A stretch of DNA of 51,402 nt from Euryarchaeota archaeon UBA24 (GCA_002503845.1 DASO01000007.1:1-51402), one strand, 5' to 3'. Positions 17,396-26,910 are shown, counted from the first letter of the stretch. Program-made: numbers and translations. The notes: generated from the letters alone by a model not told the origin.

Positions 17396-18136
17396 TTAAT
17401 CGCTGTGGAAAGGTAGTAAATAAGAGCTAATTGTAAATATGAGTATATTGAGCAATATGAGTAAAATAAATCCATCAGTTGGGAAAGTTGATGAGATGAA
17501 TATGTCCCTTGTTGCCCGGGAAAAGGGGGTCAAAGGAGAAAACGAAATCAGTGGCACGAACCAAGTTGGGAAATAATTCAGAGGTATGAACGTATCTGAA
17601 AGGAAAAGTAATGGCAAAGCCAGTGAATTACTAGCCGTAATAGCACCATCTTGAGATTTAGTTATACTCCCCAATATGACTCCGATGTTGCAAAATAAAA
17701 ATGAGCCTAAAAATATAAATAAAATTAAAGTGAGGGGAATGGTAAATGTGAAATCAGTGAGTATTGATGCAATAATCAATACTAGGAGGGTTGAAAATAG
17801 ACAGATTTTAAAAATGGTAATGGTATGTGCCAAGAGCCACTCTGTTTTTGTAAGAGGGGTTGTGGAGAGTTTTTTGAATAGGGAGCCATCTCTTCCGCGA
17901 GCGACAGTCATGGACATTCTAGAAATGGGTGTGAAGAGAATAATTATGGAGATATAGCTTGCAACATAATATGCAGGATCTTCTGAAAATAAACCACTAG
18001 TCTGAGTCCCAACAAGAAAACTAAATATAGAGACTAGAATTATGGGGAAAAGAAATGTAAAGAAGACTGCTGTTCTTTTACGCAGGAATGATTTCCAAGA
18101 TGCCGAAGATTCGGCTAAGATTCTAGTTAAGTTCAT
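17396..18136 (-). CDS. ABC-2 type transporter permease
   Basis: A 246-residue membrane protein with six predicted helices. The N-terminal ILAESSASWKSFLRKRTAVFF leads into the first helix, and ARGRDGSLFKKLSTTPLTK is the conserved cytosolic coupling region of ABC-2 permeases. It forms a transporter with the ATPase encoded just upstream, whose stop codon its ATG overlaps by four bases. The substrate is not evident. Similar ATPase/permease pairs sit next to oxidase genes in haloarchaea, so a role in cofactor delivery or oxidase assembly is possible. Confidence 0.88.
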   Translation of the reverse strand: MNLTRILAESSASWKSFLRKRTAVFFTFLFPIILVSIFSFLVGTQTSGLFSEDPAYYVASYISIIILFTPISRMSMTVARGRDGSLFKKLSTTPLTKTEWLLAHTITIFKICLFSTLLVLIIASILTDFTFTIPLTLILFIFLGSFLFCNIGVILGSITKSQDGAITASNSLALPLLFLSDTFIPLNYFPTWFVPLISFSPLTPFSRATRDIFISSTFPTDGFILLILLNILIFTISSYLLPFHSD

Positions 18137-19026
18137 GGAAATTCTCCGGGATGATTATTCATCAATTCCATGTAGACGGTTTCTAAACTAGGGCGATTCC
18201 ACGTCAGATTACTATATTCTACGTTTAGGTTTTCAATCTGCGTTAATAGAGATCCAATTTGGCTTGGTTGAATATTATTGAAATGTAAATTTCCATCCTT
18301 AAAAGATGGTGAAAATTCTTTAAACGTGGAAGAAATATTTGAAGTTGTTTTAATAGTAAGTGCACAATCACCACCGAATTTGGTAATTAAATCAGAAGGG
18401 GTTCCCGTTGCTATTATTTTTCCATTTGAAATTACCCCTATATTATTTGCGAGACGTTCTACTTCGTGCATATAATGAGTGGTAAGGAAGATGGTAGAAC
18501 CACTTGAAGCCATAGTTTCGATGAGATCCCATATTTCAAATCTCCCTGCAGGATCGATTCCAGTGGTGGGTTCATCTAGAAAAAGAATTTCGGGGTCATT
18601 GAGGATTGAAATTCCAACGCAAATTCTTCTTTTTTGCCCACCAGATAGTTCATAAAATTTCTTGTTTGATTGGGAAGACAAGCCCACCTTTTCTAAGATG
18701 CGAGTGGGGTCGGTTTTAATCCCATATAGGCCAGAGAAATAAATAATCAATTCAAAAACGGTTAGATGAGTGGGTGGTTCGAACGACTGAGGTAATAAAG
18801 ATATTTTAGATTTGGCCACATTAGAGGGTGTATTGCCTAAAATTTGAATAGATCCGGAATCAAAAGATGCTGCGCCCGTAAGGCAATTTATGAGAGTTGT
18901 TTTTCCCGCACCATTTGGACCAATTAAGGCAAATATTTCTCCTTTTTTGATAGAAAGGGACACCCCATCTACTGCCAGAATGTCAGAGAAAGATTTCTGA
19001 ACATCGATCGCCTTGATTACATTCAT
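18133..19026 (-). CDS. ABC-2 type transporter ATP-binding protein
   Basis: A 297-residue ATPase of the DrrA/CcmA/NosF group. Walker A GPNGAGKTT is at residues 36-44, the signature LSGGQKRRICVGI near 142, Walker B EILFLDEPTTGID near 162 and the H-loop TTHYMHEVE near 194. A C-terminal stretch of about 80 residues is typical of this group. It drives the permease gene that follows and is translationally coupled to it. The pair lies between DUF420 and the heme O synthase region, so export or handling of heme or copper is a reasonable guess but unproven. Confidence 0.92.
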   Translation of the reverse strand: MNVIKAIDVQKSFSDILAVDGVSLSIKKGEIFALIGPNGAGKTTLINCLTGAASFDSGSIQILGNTPSNVAKSKISLLPQSFEPPTHLTVFELIIYFSGLYGIKTDPTRILEKVGLSSQSNKKFYELSGGQKRRICVGISILNDPEILFLDEPTTGIDPAGRFEIWDLIETMASSGSTIFLTTHYMHEVERLANNIGVISNGKIIATGTPSDLITKFGGDCALTIKTTSNISSTFKEFSPSFKDGNLHFNNIQPSQIGSLLTQIENLNVEYSNLTWNRPSLETVYMELMNNHPGEFP

Positions 19027-19079
19027 TGGTTGTGATCAGAGGGGAGAGGAATTATGCGTTGGGATTTGCAATATAAAGA

Positions 19080-19090
19080 GATATTAAAAT
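19080..19090 (+). promoter_or_regulatory. TATA box of the nitroreductase-like gene
   Basis: The sequence ATATTAAAAT at 19081-19090 is centred about 24 bases before the ATG at 19109. It suits a leaderless transcript; no ribosome binding site is evident upstream of this start. Confidence 0.45.
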
Positions 19091-19108
19091 AAAGGTCTTA
19101 GAGGGTGA

Positions 19109-19624
19109 ATGGGAGTACTAGATACTATTAAAACTCGAATTGAGATACAGGAATTTGAAAAAAAATCGGTTGAACTAGAAGCTAAAAAGAAAATTCTTGA
19201 AGCAGGTAGGCTTGCCCCGAGCGGGAGAAATTTACAGCATTGGCATTACATACTTGTTGAAGGGGAAGAAGAATTAGAAAGGCTTGCTAGTGTTAGCCCC
19301 ACAGGGGGTTGGGTAATAAATGCAGATTTTGCAATAGTTACTACTACAGATCCAAAATATAATTTTAATGAAATAGATGCAGGAAGATCGATGACACAAA
19401 TGCAATTGGTAGGGTGGGAAAATGGCGTAGGTTCTCGCTTATATACGATAAAGGAACCAGACCAAAAAAAGGCCAAATTGTCGTTGAATATCCCAGAGGA
19501 ATATCATATTACTGCTGTAGTGGGATTTGGATATCCTATAAAGAAAATTATAGGGAAAAAGAAAAGAAAAGCGATAGATGAAGTGGTTAGTTATAATAAA
19601 TTTGGAACGCCTATTGAGATCTAG
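19109..19624 (+). CDS. Nitroreductase family protein
   Basis: A 171-residue flavoprotein of the nitroreductase superfamily, expected to bind FMN as a dimer and transfer electrons from NAD(P)H. The family landmarks are an opening TRIEIQEF, AGRLAPSGRNLQHWHYILV near residue 35 with the FMN-binding Arg and Ser, and the C-terminal VVGFGYP. The middle section DAGRSMTQMQLVGWENGVGS is also typical. The physiological substrate is unknown. It is a single gene in the oxidase region on the strand opposite its neighbours, and its end meets the convergent membrane protein gene. Confidence 0.9.
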   Translation: MGVLDTIKTRIEIQEFEKKSVELEAKKKILEAGRLAPSGRNLQHWHYILVEGEEELERLASVSPTGGWVINADFAIVTTTDPKYNFNEIDAGRSMTQMQLVGWENGVGSRLYTIKEPDQKKAKLSLNIPEEYHITAVVGFGYPIKKIIGKKKRKAIDEVVSYNKFGTPIEI

Positions 19625-20301
19625 AAATCGCGTTTTGGTAAATTCCAGAAAAGGAGCGAAAGTGCGGTGATAAATATCAATGTCGAGAAACCATATGATT
19701 GGTGTTCCGATAGGAATAGAGGTAGAGTCGATCCTGAAATACTAGACAAATGAGCCCCTATGAGAGGCCAAGTGCAGCTTACACAAGAAAAAAACCCTAT
19801 TGCCCCCGAAAAGACGAATCTGTCGAGGTTGAGGACTGATCGGTAGAATAGATAAGAGAGGGAAGAATATCCAATGAACTCAAAAAAAAGTGCGTAAACG
19901 GAAATGAAATTGCCACTGTAAGATATGGAAGGTGCCCATCCAGGAGGCATAGAAGAGAATACTACTCTCAATCCAAATTCATGATTAGCGACCGTATGTC
20001 CATGGAAGATATGACCAAGGTCCAATATAGAGCCAAGATACGCTAACAATAAGAAATATAGAATCCCAAAAGAAAATGCAAGTAGTCTTTTGGGAATCTC
20101 CATATTTATTGGTGTTATTCGGAGTAAAACGAAAATGCTAGAATTGATCCAAATGAAAGGATATAAGAGGATCAATGGGTCGGTGATAATAGCGCCGGAA
20201 TAGAGAACATAGACAAGAGAAAGGAGGAATTCTAGAAGTAGAATAAAAATGAACAATAATAAGAAATTTCGTGGAGAATTCAATAAAGTCGGATTCACCA
20301 T
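19621..20301 (-). CDS. Membrane protein with CxxC motif, downstream of ctaB
   Basis: A 226-residue protein with about six membrane helices. The notable motif is FFSCVSCTWPLIG near residue 170: a CxxC pair at the start of a helix, reminiscent of metal or thiol chemistry. Two His residues (GHIFHGHTV near 90) lie on another loop. I do not recognise a named family with certainty; haloarchaea carry a similar uncharacterised membrane protein next to heme O synthase. The ATG overlaps the end of ctaB by seven bases, so it is part of the oxidase operon. Copper or heme handling is a reasonable hypothesis only. Confidence 0.75.
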   Translation of the reverse strand: MVNPTLLNSPRNFLLLFIFILLLEFLLSLVYVLYSGAIITDPLILLYPFIWINSSIFVLLRITPINMEIPKRLLAFSFGILYFLLLAYLGSILDLGHIFHGHTVANHEFGLRVVFSSMPPGWAPSISYSGNFISVYALFFEFIGYSSLSYLFYRSVLNLDRFVFSGAIGFFSCVSCTWPLIGAHLSSISGSTLPLFLSEHQSYGFSTLIFITALSLLFWNLPKRDF

Positions 20302-21608
20302 AGGAGCTCCAAAATTATTGAGATGAGAAGTACAGTGAGGTAGATATTTGAAGCAATAAAGGACCTTAGGAAAGTTGAGCGGGATGGGTTATAATGAGAC
20401 AGTATGATGGCCCAGAGAAATACAATTGAAAAGAGGGAATTCACAGAAAGAAATAAGATCGAAAGGCGTGCGAAATAGAATAACAGAATGGCGCATATCA
20501 AAGTAGATCCGAAATAGAATAGAATGTGTTTTCTAGTTTTTACGTCCCCGTGTACAACAGAAAACATAGGTAATCCACTTTGTTGGAAATCTTTCTTGTA
20601 TATCAGGGCCAAATTATAAAAATGGGCAGGAGTCCAGAAAAAAATCAAGGTGGCAAGTAAAATTGCACTTAGAGGAATGGTTGAAGTTGCTGCTACAGAA
20701 CCAATGATGACAGGGAAAGATCCCGCTATTCCACCTATGACTGTATTCTGGGCAGTATTTGGTTTAAGTAAAACAGTATAGACTACACTGTAAAATAGAA
20801 TGGCCGAGAGGGCTAGTATAGATGAGAATATGTTTAATTGAAAAAAGACAAAAAGGGAAGCTATAGCAAGGGAAATTCCAAAGATCCAAGCATTCAAAAT
20901 AGGTATTCTCTGTGTGGCCAAGGGCCTATTTGCAGTCCGATCCATATTTTGATCTACATCTGCCTCAAAAATTTGGTTGAAAGTGCCACTTGCTCCAATT
21001 GCAAGGATCCCACCAAGTATTGTAAGAAGTGCAGTGGTAAGTTGCAGAGAGGGTCCTGCACTAATAGCCATTCCAGATAGGGCGACTAGAGAGAGAAGCC
21101 ACATCAACCTGGGTTTTGTCAAATAGATGTAATCAGATAAAGGAGGTTTGGAGAGATAGGGAATTCTAGACAGAATACTAGACGGGGATCGAGAAGACTT
21201 TTCAGGAGATTGTTCCTCGGGCATAGAGAAAGAAGAGGTATAGAATTCGAGTGAGAAGGTTAGTGCCAAGAAGAAGGCTGTAAAAGGTAATAAGATAATC
21301 AATAGGTCGAAAGGCAGAAGTGGTAAAGTGGGAGAGAGTCCAGTTAATTGAATGATGTTTAAACCAAAATATAGACCAAGCCCGACCCACAATAATATGT
21401 TAACTTTTATGGAATTATTTCGATTGAGAAATAAGGAATAAATGATTGCAAGTCCTATGAAAATAAAAGATAAGGTTGGTAAAAGAGAGAGATTTAAACT
21501 GGATATTCCCACCATTCCAAAAATGTAGATGCCCATGCAAACGAGTGATAGAACATAGATTGAAAGGGGGGGATCCTCTTTTGTCACGAATGAAAGTAAA
21601 CTGTTCAT
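20295..21608 (-). CDS. ctaB: Protoheme IX farnesyltransferase (heme O synthase) with N-terminal extension
   Basis: A 437-residue membrane enzyme that attaches farnesyl to heme B, making heme O for the oxidase. The UbiA-type prenyltransferase domain starts near residue 158 (YLTKPRLMW). Its Asp-rich site NQIFEADVDQNMDRTANRPL is at about 211-230. A second conserved loop FFWTPAHFYNLALIYKKD follows near 310. The first ~135 residues form an extra region of about four membrane helices and a Ser/Pro-rich linker, as in haloarchaeal CtaB but not in most bacterial forms. No ctaA gene for heme A synthesis is in the window. It lies 51 bases downstream of the oxidase subunit IV gene. Confidence 0.94.
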   Translation of the reverse strand: MNSLLSFVTKEDPPLSIYVLSLVCMGIYIFGMVGISSLNLSLLPTLSFIFIGLAIIYSLFLNRNNSIKVNILLWVGLGLYFGLNIIQLTGLSPTLPLLPFDLLIILLPFTAFFLALTFSLEFYTSSFSMPEEQSPEKSSRSPSSILSRIPYLSKPPLSDYIYLTKPRLMWLLSLVALSGMAISAGPSLQLTTALLTILGGILAIGASGTFNQIFEADVDQNMDRTANRPLATQRIPILNAWIFGISLAIASLFVFFQLNIFSSILALSAILFYSVVYTVLLKPNTAQNTVIGGIAGSFPVIIGSVAATSTIPLSAILLATLIFFWTPAHFYNLALIYKKDFQQSGLPMFSVVHGDVKTRKHILFYFGSTLICAILLFYFARLSILFLSVNSLFSIVFLWAIILSHYNPSRSTFLRSFIASNIYLTVLLISIILELLW

Positions 21609-21659
21609 CTATTTATGCACGACGAGTTTGGTTTAAAACAAGTATTTGGTCGTAAAAAC

Positions 21660-21929
21660 TTACTGAATGGAATACGATGCTGCTAGAGTAAGTGCAAGGG
21701 CAGCTCCCAAACCAATGAGAATCAAATAACTCAACGATGGGGGATCATATCGTAAGTGTTGGAACCACCCTGCAACCAATACTGCCTTCAGAAGAGATAA
21801 AATCATGATGATCCAAAATGCGACCCAGTACATTGTACTTAGCCAGCCTGCGAATTCGACAAGGACCTGTACTGTTGCAGAGATGAACAATGCCACGTAT
21901 ATTATTGTATAAGTTTTAAGTGATACCAT
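21660..21929 (-). CDS. Cytochrome c oxidase subunit IV family protein
   Basis: An 89-residue protein with three membrane helices. The pattern TYTIIYVALFISATVQV, a second helix ending with KAVLVAGWFQHLRYDP, and a short third helix match prokaryotic oxidase subunit IV (CoxD/CyoD-like). This is a small accessory subunit that supports assembly around the copper site. It lies 12 bases after the subunit III gene and ahead of ctaB, consistent with one transcript for the oxidase. Confidence 0.88.
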   Translation of the reverse strand: MVSLKTYTIIYVALFISATVQVLVEFAGWLSTMYWVAFWIIMILSLLKAVLVAGWFQHLRYDPPSLSYLILIGLGAALALTLAASYSIQ

Positions 21930-21941
21930 TTTTTGATTACC

Positions 21942-22730
21942 TCACAATATATAGAATAGGGGAAATAGGAATAGCCATACAATGTCAACAAAGTGCCAGT
22001 ATAGACCAAAGTACTCGAGGACCCTATTGTCATTCAGATAGGCACCATTCCAGGCACGTCCTATAAGCCAGATGCAAATTATAAGACCACCAATTACGTG
22101 TGCCCCATGGAGACCGGTTGTTAAGAAAAAGGTAGAAGTTTTCACATTGGTTGAAAGCCAGTATCCATGTTGGAACAGGTGATTCCATTCTATACCTTTG
22201 TTTACTAAGAAACCAATTCCAAGAAGAAGTGTTGTGGTTAGACTTACAACTACCCCATACCTATTCTTTCGTTCTGCCGCGACGAGGGCCAAGATTACAG
22301 TGAAACTACTAGTGAGAAGTAAATAAGTGTTCATTAAACCAGGTATGACATCGTCCGGAACAGGAGTCCAGTCGGTCCAACCATAAGCGACTCGAATAAA
22401 AATAGCAGTTCCAATAAAGGCTCCGAATAAGACCACATCGGATGCTAAGAAGATCCATACACCAGTTTTCATGTTCTCTATATTCTGGAATGGCCATGCT
22501 TCACCAAATCCACCTTCAGGACCTTCAAATCTTTGAACACCAAGTCCAATCATGGATCCTGAGAAAACTATTAGTCCGAGTAGGAGAGTGACTGGATAGA
22601 TTAGAGAGGGAGAATTTCCTTGGGTGTATCCAGAGAGTCCAATGAGGAAGAACAAAACCCCTACAGATATACAAAATGGCCAAATGCTCGCATGTGTTTC
22701 TACATGAGGGGTGGTGATCTCATCACTCAT
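21942..22730 (-). CDS. ctaE: Cytochrome c oxidase subunit III
   Basis: A 262-residue membrane protein with seven predicted helices, matching the heme-copper oxidase subunit III family. Conserved features are [18 protein letters not shown], the RKNRYG loop, [13 protein letters not shown] and a C-terminal [18 protein letters not shown]. The start is taken as the ATG at 22730, which overlaps the end of subunit I by eight bases (ATGAGTGA); a longer in-frame start at 22748 would overlap more and adds no conserved residues. Confidence 0.95.
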   Translation of the reverse strand: MSDEITTPHVETHASIWPFCISVGVLFFLIGLSGYTQGNSPSLIYPVTLLLGLIVFSGSMIGLGVQRFEGPEGGFGEAWPFQNIENMKTGVWIFLASDVVLFGAFIGTAIFIRVAYGWTDWTPVPDDVIPGLMNTYLLLTSSFTVILALVAAERKNRYGVVVSLTTTLLLGIGFLVNKGIEWNHLFQHGYWLSTNVKTSTFFLTTGLHGAHVIGGLIICIWLIGRAWNGAYLNDNRVLEYFGLYWHFVDIVWLFLFPLFYIL

Positions 22731-24381
22731 GGGTAGATTCACCCCCATCTGTTTTGATGTTATCTGGTAAGAATTCTAGTTTTCCGTTTTCATAGGTAGG
22801 AGTCCCTTCCCAATTTTCCAAAGGTGGTGGAGAAGGTAGAGCCCATTCTAGTGTAGATGCATATTTCCAGGGAGATGGTCCAGCTTCTTCTCCACGGGAG
22901 AGACTTACAAAGAAATTGTATAGCATTACAGCAAACGAAACTGCTAAGATTAATCCACCGATGGTGGCCATTTGATGCCAGGGTATCAAGGACGGAGAGT
23001 AAGTGAAAACTCTACGTGGAGTTTCCCAAGCGATGAACAATGGGAAATAAAGTAGATTGAAACCTATGAAATATAATACGAAATTCACCTTACCCAAGAA
23101 CTCATCATACATTCTACCAGTTATTTTTGGGAACCAATAGTAAATTGCTGCGACTAGTCCGGTTACACCACCAACCATGACGTAATGGAAGTGTGCAACT
23201 ACCCAATAGGTCCCACGGAATTCGTAGTCGAGCACTACAGCGCCCAAAAAGACTCCGGTGATTCCACCAATGATAAATAAAATCAACCCGCCAAATGCAA
23301 AGAGGAAGGGGGTGGTAAACTGAATTCTTCCTTTTAGGAGAGTATAGATGAGGGCAAATACCATCAAATCGAATGGAAGCGATATTCCAATGGTAGTTAT
23401 CATGATGATTGTTTTTATTTCGAGGTTGATCCCTGTGAGGAACATGTGGTGCATCCAAACCACGAAACTTTGGACAGTAACGAGAACAAGGGCTGCGATA
23501 AACCATTTTCGTCCAACAATTCGTTTGCCTGTGAACGTCTGGAAAATCTCTGCCATTGCACCGAGGGCCGGGAAAAATACGATGTAGACCTCAGGATGGC
23601 CGAAAAACCAGAACAAGTGAGTCCATAAGAGAGATCCTTGCGTTCCAGTAGTTGAAAAGTAGGTTGTTCCTAAGATCCTATCAGAGGATAGAATCATCAA
23701 TGCAGCAAGCAGTGCAGCAAATGCAAATAGCATCATCCATACTGTTAACAGTATAGTCCAAGTGAACAAAGGCATGTTAATTAATGTCATGCCTTTGGCA
23801 CGCATGCGGTGGATAGTGGTGAGGAAATTAACAGATCCCGCAGTAATAGCAACTGAAAAGATAAATAATGCCAAGATTGCAGAAGTGGCACCGACTTGGG
23901 GGGTAAATGCAGGGAGGTTCAAAGGCGCATATACAGTCCACCCTCCATTGAATGTTCCCCCTTGGAAAAATGAAATCCCGAGTAAAATTCCAGAAATTAA
24001 ATAAAGCCAATAACTCAAAGCATTTAGGCGGGGGAATGCCAGATCTCTTGCACCTATTTGTAAAGGAACTATGTAATTGGCAAATCCAAATGCAAATGGG
24101 GAAAGGAACCAAAATACCATTATCAGACCGTGTGCGGTGACGGATTGGTTATATGCAAAGGCAGATAGTAATCCTTCTCCGGGGGCACGGGGCAACCAAA
24201 GTTGTAATCGGATTAATAGGGCGAGAACACCGCCCATTACTAAGAAAAATAAAGAGGTTACAATATAAAGAATTCCAATGTCTTTGTGATTTGTTGTTAC
24301 TAACCATCGTTTGATAGAGCTCATTGGTGGGAGGCCATGTTCATCGGAGTGGCCACCATCGGTTTGTAAAAGTTTATTCAT
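22723..24381 (-). CDS. ctaD: Cytochrome c oxidase subunit I (type A heme-copper oxidase)
   Basis: The 552-residue catalytic subunit, with twelve membrane helices, reduces oxygen to water and pumps protons. Heme and copper ligands are visible: TAHGLIMVF, the FGHPEVY motif with the cross-linked His-Tyr pair, the HH pair in WMHHMF, and VVAHFHYVM for the last two heme His. The Glu in GHPEVY and the [10 protein letters not shown] helix point to an A1-type enzyme. It is two bases downstream of subunit II and coupled to subunit III. Length and motifs are complete. Confidence 0.97.
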   Translation of the reverse strand: MNKLLQTDGGHSDEHGLPPMSSIKRWLVTTNHKDIGILYIVTSLFFLVMGGVLALLIRLQLWLPRAPGEGLLSAFAYNQSVTAHGLIMVFWFLSPFAFGFANYIVPLQIGARDLAFPRLNALSYWLYLISGILLGISFFQGGTFNGGWTVYAPLNLPAFTPQVGATSAILALFIFSVAITAGSVNFLTTIHRMRAKGMTLINMPLFTWTILLTVWMMLFAFAALLAALMILSSDRILGTTYFSTTGTQGSLLWTHLFWFFGHPEVYIVFFPALGAMAEIFQTFTGKRIVGRKWFIAALVLVTVQSFVVWMHHMFLTGINLEIKTIIMITTIGISLPFDLMVFALIYTLLKGRIQFTTPFLFAFGGLILFIIGGITGVFLGAVVLDYEFRGTYWVVAHFHYVMVGGVTGLVAAIYYWFPKITGRMYDEFLGKVNFVLYFIGFNLLYFPLFIAWETPRRVFTYSPSLIPWHQMATIGGLILAVSFAVMLYNFFVSLSRGEEAGPSPWKYASTLEWALPSPPPLENWEGTPTYENGKLEFLPDNIKTDGGESTHE

Positions 24382-24383
24382 AG

Positions 24384-25091
24384 TTAACTACCTTTATTTT
24401 TAGTTTTATTCCATTGTTCGAACTCGGAATTTTCTAGTATTATTATATCTGCTTTCATGTAAGAATGGCCAGCTCCACAGAGTTCGTAACAGGCGGAATC
24501 ATATGTTCCGGTAGACTCGGCTAAGAACCAGGTTTCGGATATATGCCCAGGGGCTGCATCGGCTTTTATACGGAGATCTGGAGAACCAAAATTATGCAAC
24601 ACATCTCTTGAAGTTATCTTCAAAACTGTGACTCGATCCACTGGTGCTCGGAGTACGCCTGTTGATTGATAGCCATCAGGGTAAGTGAAGAGGAATCCGA
24701 ACTGGTATGCTTCAACTTCAACGGTTAGTGCACCGTCTACTTGAGACGGTTGGGCTTCGACGTATAAGAGTGAACCATATGTCCAGACGACAAGGGCTAT
24801 TACTACCACTGCGCTCAGAAGGAGAGACTTGAGTAATTTGTTCCCATCGTCGACGGGAGGGGGCAATTCCCCTAGTTTGGGGCGATCTACATCGTCTTTT
24901 TTAGGAGCAGAACCCTCTCTATATCGGTATGCTTGGATGAGCATATAAGCGATAACAATCACACCGACGATAGTTCCAAGAAGTACAAAGATAAAGAAAA
25001 TTTGGTCGAAAATAAAATTCCTACTTCCTGTTGGGAAAATCTGAAGGATGTTTGATCCAGCTAAGAGGAAACTGAAACTAAAATCTAACAC
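24384..25091 (-). CDS. ctaC: Cytochrome c oxidase subunit II
   Basis: A 235-residue subunit carrying the CuA centre that takes electrons from a small copper protein or cytochrome. Two membrane helices (about residues 28-55 and 85-105) precede the extracytoplasmic cupredoxin domain. The CuA ligands are present: the first His in DVLHNFGSPDL and the CYELCGAGHSYM cluster. A GTG start is inferred at 25091; no ATG is available nearby. It opens the compact subunit II-I-III-IV-ctaB series. The probable electron donor in this window is the halocyanin at 47.7 kb. Confidence 0.95.
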   Translation of the reverse strand: MLDFSFSFLLAGSNILQIFPTGSRNFIFDQIFFIFVLLGTIVGVIVIAYMLIQAYRYREGSAPKKDDVDRPKLGELPPPVDDGNKLLKSLLLSAVVVIALVVWTYGSLLYVEAQPSQVDGALTVEVEAYQFGFLFTYPDGYQSTGVLRAPVDRVTVLKITSRDVLHNFGSPDLRIKADAAPGHISETWFLAESTGTYDSACYELCGAGHSYMKADIIILENSEFEQWNKTKNKGS

Positions 25092-25197
25092 GTATAATTT
25101 TGGACGGTTAGGGTACTTATCTATTACGACCTATGCTCGTAAAACCCTCATACAGGTTTATTCTCATTGAGTGGTTCAAAGGTGGATCAAATTTAAA

Positions 25198-25485
25198 TTA
25201 TCCGGCCAAGACAAATGCATAAATATACGCAAGTCCCATCAAAGTTAGCATTATTAGAGAACATATTTTTAAATGGTAAATAAATAATTGATCAGATTCT
25301 TTCAGAGAGAGATTTGCATATTCCTCACTTATTTCAGTAGAGCACTGGTCGGGGTGGGATTCGACCAGATGGAAGACTAGGTGTTCCTTTGTGGAGCATA
25401 TGAATTCGCAAAGGTGGCATTGTTCGACGGTATCGTTAGAAGTGGGAACTGAAAACTCTATTCCAATTAGTGAAGTTTGTTCCAT
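25198..25485 (-). CDS. Small C2H2-like zinc finger protein with C-terminal membrane helix
   Basis: A 95-residue protein. Residues 23-44 show a zinc-finger-like CHLCEFICSTKEHLVFH pattern followed by HLVESHP, resembling a C2H2 finger. The C-terminal third (about 70-93) is one hydrophobic helix, so the finger would be tethered to the cytosolic face of the membrane. Similar short proteins occur in oxidase clusters of haloarchaea. Function is unknown; assembly or regulation of the oxidase is a guess from its place between subunit II and two unknown membrane proteins on the same strand. Confidence 0.75.
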   Translation of the reverse strand: MEQTSLIGIEFSVPTSNDTVEQCHLCEFICSTKEHLVFHLVESHPDQCSTEISEEYANLSLKESDQLFIYHLKICSLIMLTLMGLAYIYAFVLAG

Positions 25486-25524
25486 AATGAGAATGGTAGA
25501 AAATGCAGTGAAATAAAATTATTC

Positions 25525-26910
25525 TTATGTTGCCAAGGGAGAAGTGACTATCCAAAGGCTGAACATAGTATATAAGATCATAATAAAAATAACAGGGTAT
25601 TGACTGCGGAGTGGTTGTAAACGGCCGCTGAAAAGTTTAAATGAGATGCAATGTGAAATCCAAACTGAGCATATATGGCCAAGTAAAATGAAAATTAAAG
25701 CCACTATCGGGATCCAAAATGGGAGGGGAGAGGGGTAGAATGAAGGAGGTTGTAAGGGATGGAAAATCGTGGAGATGAAGGCTGTAGAAAATGTTAGAAT
25801 ATATCCTATAAAATGCGCGATATGGTAGCCAGCTGCAATGGGCAAGAGGGAAACTGCAAATTTAATATTAAGAGAGTGAATGGAAATATAAGTGCCAGAG
25901 ATTCTGTGCATCGTCGTGATTGCATAATGATAGATTGCATAAAAAATTCCATGTCCAGCTACAAGAGAAATGAAGTGTATCATTAAAATTGGAATTCCCA
26001 AAGAAAGTAAAGGTAACAAGACCCATTCATTCCAAAATTGTGTGGAGATTAGACCATCATAAGTTGTGATGAAAAGAATGGTAATTATGAATAAAACTTC
26101 ATGACGTGCAGAAAGGCCAATGTTGTCAGTTCCTTTTACTAGTTTTTGCCCAGGTAAATGGAGATTGAGAGAGTTTGTGGAAAGAGTCAGTAATGACATC
26201 TCCCCATAGCATGTAAAAAATTTGGAGATGGGATCTGCATTTGTAAACCATGGTTCGGATCCATAGATGAAAGATCCTAGTAGTGTTAGGAGAGTATAAA
26301 AGATAAGGAAAATGGAGAGTGTATAAGGAGAATAAGTGATATCAGAACCTACTTCGATTAGAACAAAAACCAGAAGTCCAAGTGAAGCAGGCCAAGAACC
26401 CAATTTAGAGGGATATGGGCGGTTGAGGGATGGAATTATAGTTGAAATTGATTTCCAAGGGTTGAGTTTTTCCCAAGTATTTCCAAATAGATATACAGTC
26501 ATCGTATAGCCAGCCCACCAGACAACCCATACGAAAAGGATTGCAAAGTTAGAAGTGGGGTTTTGAGGACCGATAAATCCTAAAATTAAAGTGTAAATTA
26601 ACAGAAACACAGACAAGAACTGAATAATTGGGAGGTTTAATTGAGGGAATTGAAGAAGTGGTAGGCTTAGTTGGTAACCATTTATTCGGTTAATGAGTTG
26701 TCTTTGAGTCACGAGGCTGACAAATAAAAATGAAACACCAATGATAACGCCACCAGTAAGAACAAAAAGCCAAGTTGGGATGATGGCAGGTTCATTGGTC
26801 AGAGGCAACCCCCCAGCGTGTGCTGCGACGGGTGTGGATAAAAAATAAACCGATAAGCTGATTAAAAAAAGTAATTGTGACGTTTGTTTAAATAAAAGGC
26901 GCCTCCTCAT
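25525..26910 (-). CDS. Large polytopic membrane protein of the oxidase cluster, function unknown
   Basis: About 461 residues. The N-terminus (MRRRLLFKQ then a hydrophobic stretch ending PVAAHAGG) looks like a signal peptide or first helix. About ten membrane helices follow, with conserved-looking blocks WAGYTMTVYLFGNTWEKLNPW, GSEPWFTNADP and AAGYHIAHF. Related proteins occur in haloarchaea, Actinobacteria and Chloroflexi, where some carry the doubtful label fenitrothion hydrolase. The start is set at the ATG 26910, which overlaps the stop of the preceding gene (ATGA); a longer upstream start inside that gene is unlikely. Function is unknown, but the coupling ties it to the oxidase locus. Confidence 0.8.
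   Translation of the reverse strand: MRRRLLFKQTSQLLFLISLSVYFLSTPVAAHAGGLPLTNEPAIIPTWLFVLTGGVIIGVSFLFVSLVTQRQLINRINGYQLSLPLLQFPQLNLPIIQFLSVFLLIYTLILGFIGPQNPTSNFAILFVWVVWWAGYTMTVYLFGNTWEKLNPWKSISTIIPSLNRPYPSKLGSWPASLGLLVFVLIEVGSDITYSPYTLSIFLIFYTLLTLLGSFIYGSEPWFTNADPISKFFTCYGEMSLLTLSTNSLNLHLPGQKLVKGTDNIGLSARHEVLFIITILFITTYDGLISTQFWNEWVLLPLLSLGIPILMIHFISLVAGHGIFYAIYHYAITTMHRISGTYISIHSLNIKFAVSLLPIAAGYHIAHFIGYILTFSTAFISTIFHPLQPPSFYPSPLPFWIPIVALIFILLGHICSVWISHCISFKLFSGRLQPLRSQYPVIFIMILYTMFSLWIVTSPLAT

Noticed and set aside
22731..22748. Longer start for oxidase subunit III
   Set aside because: It would overlap subunit I by 26 bases; the ATG at 22730 gives the common short overlap and all conserved residues.
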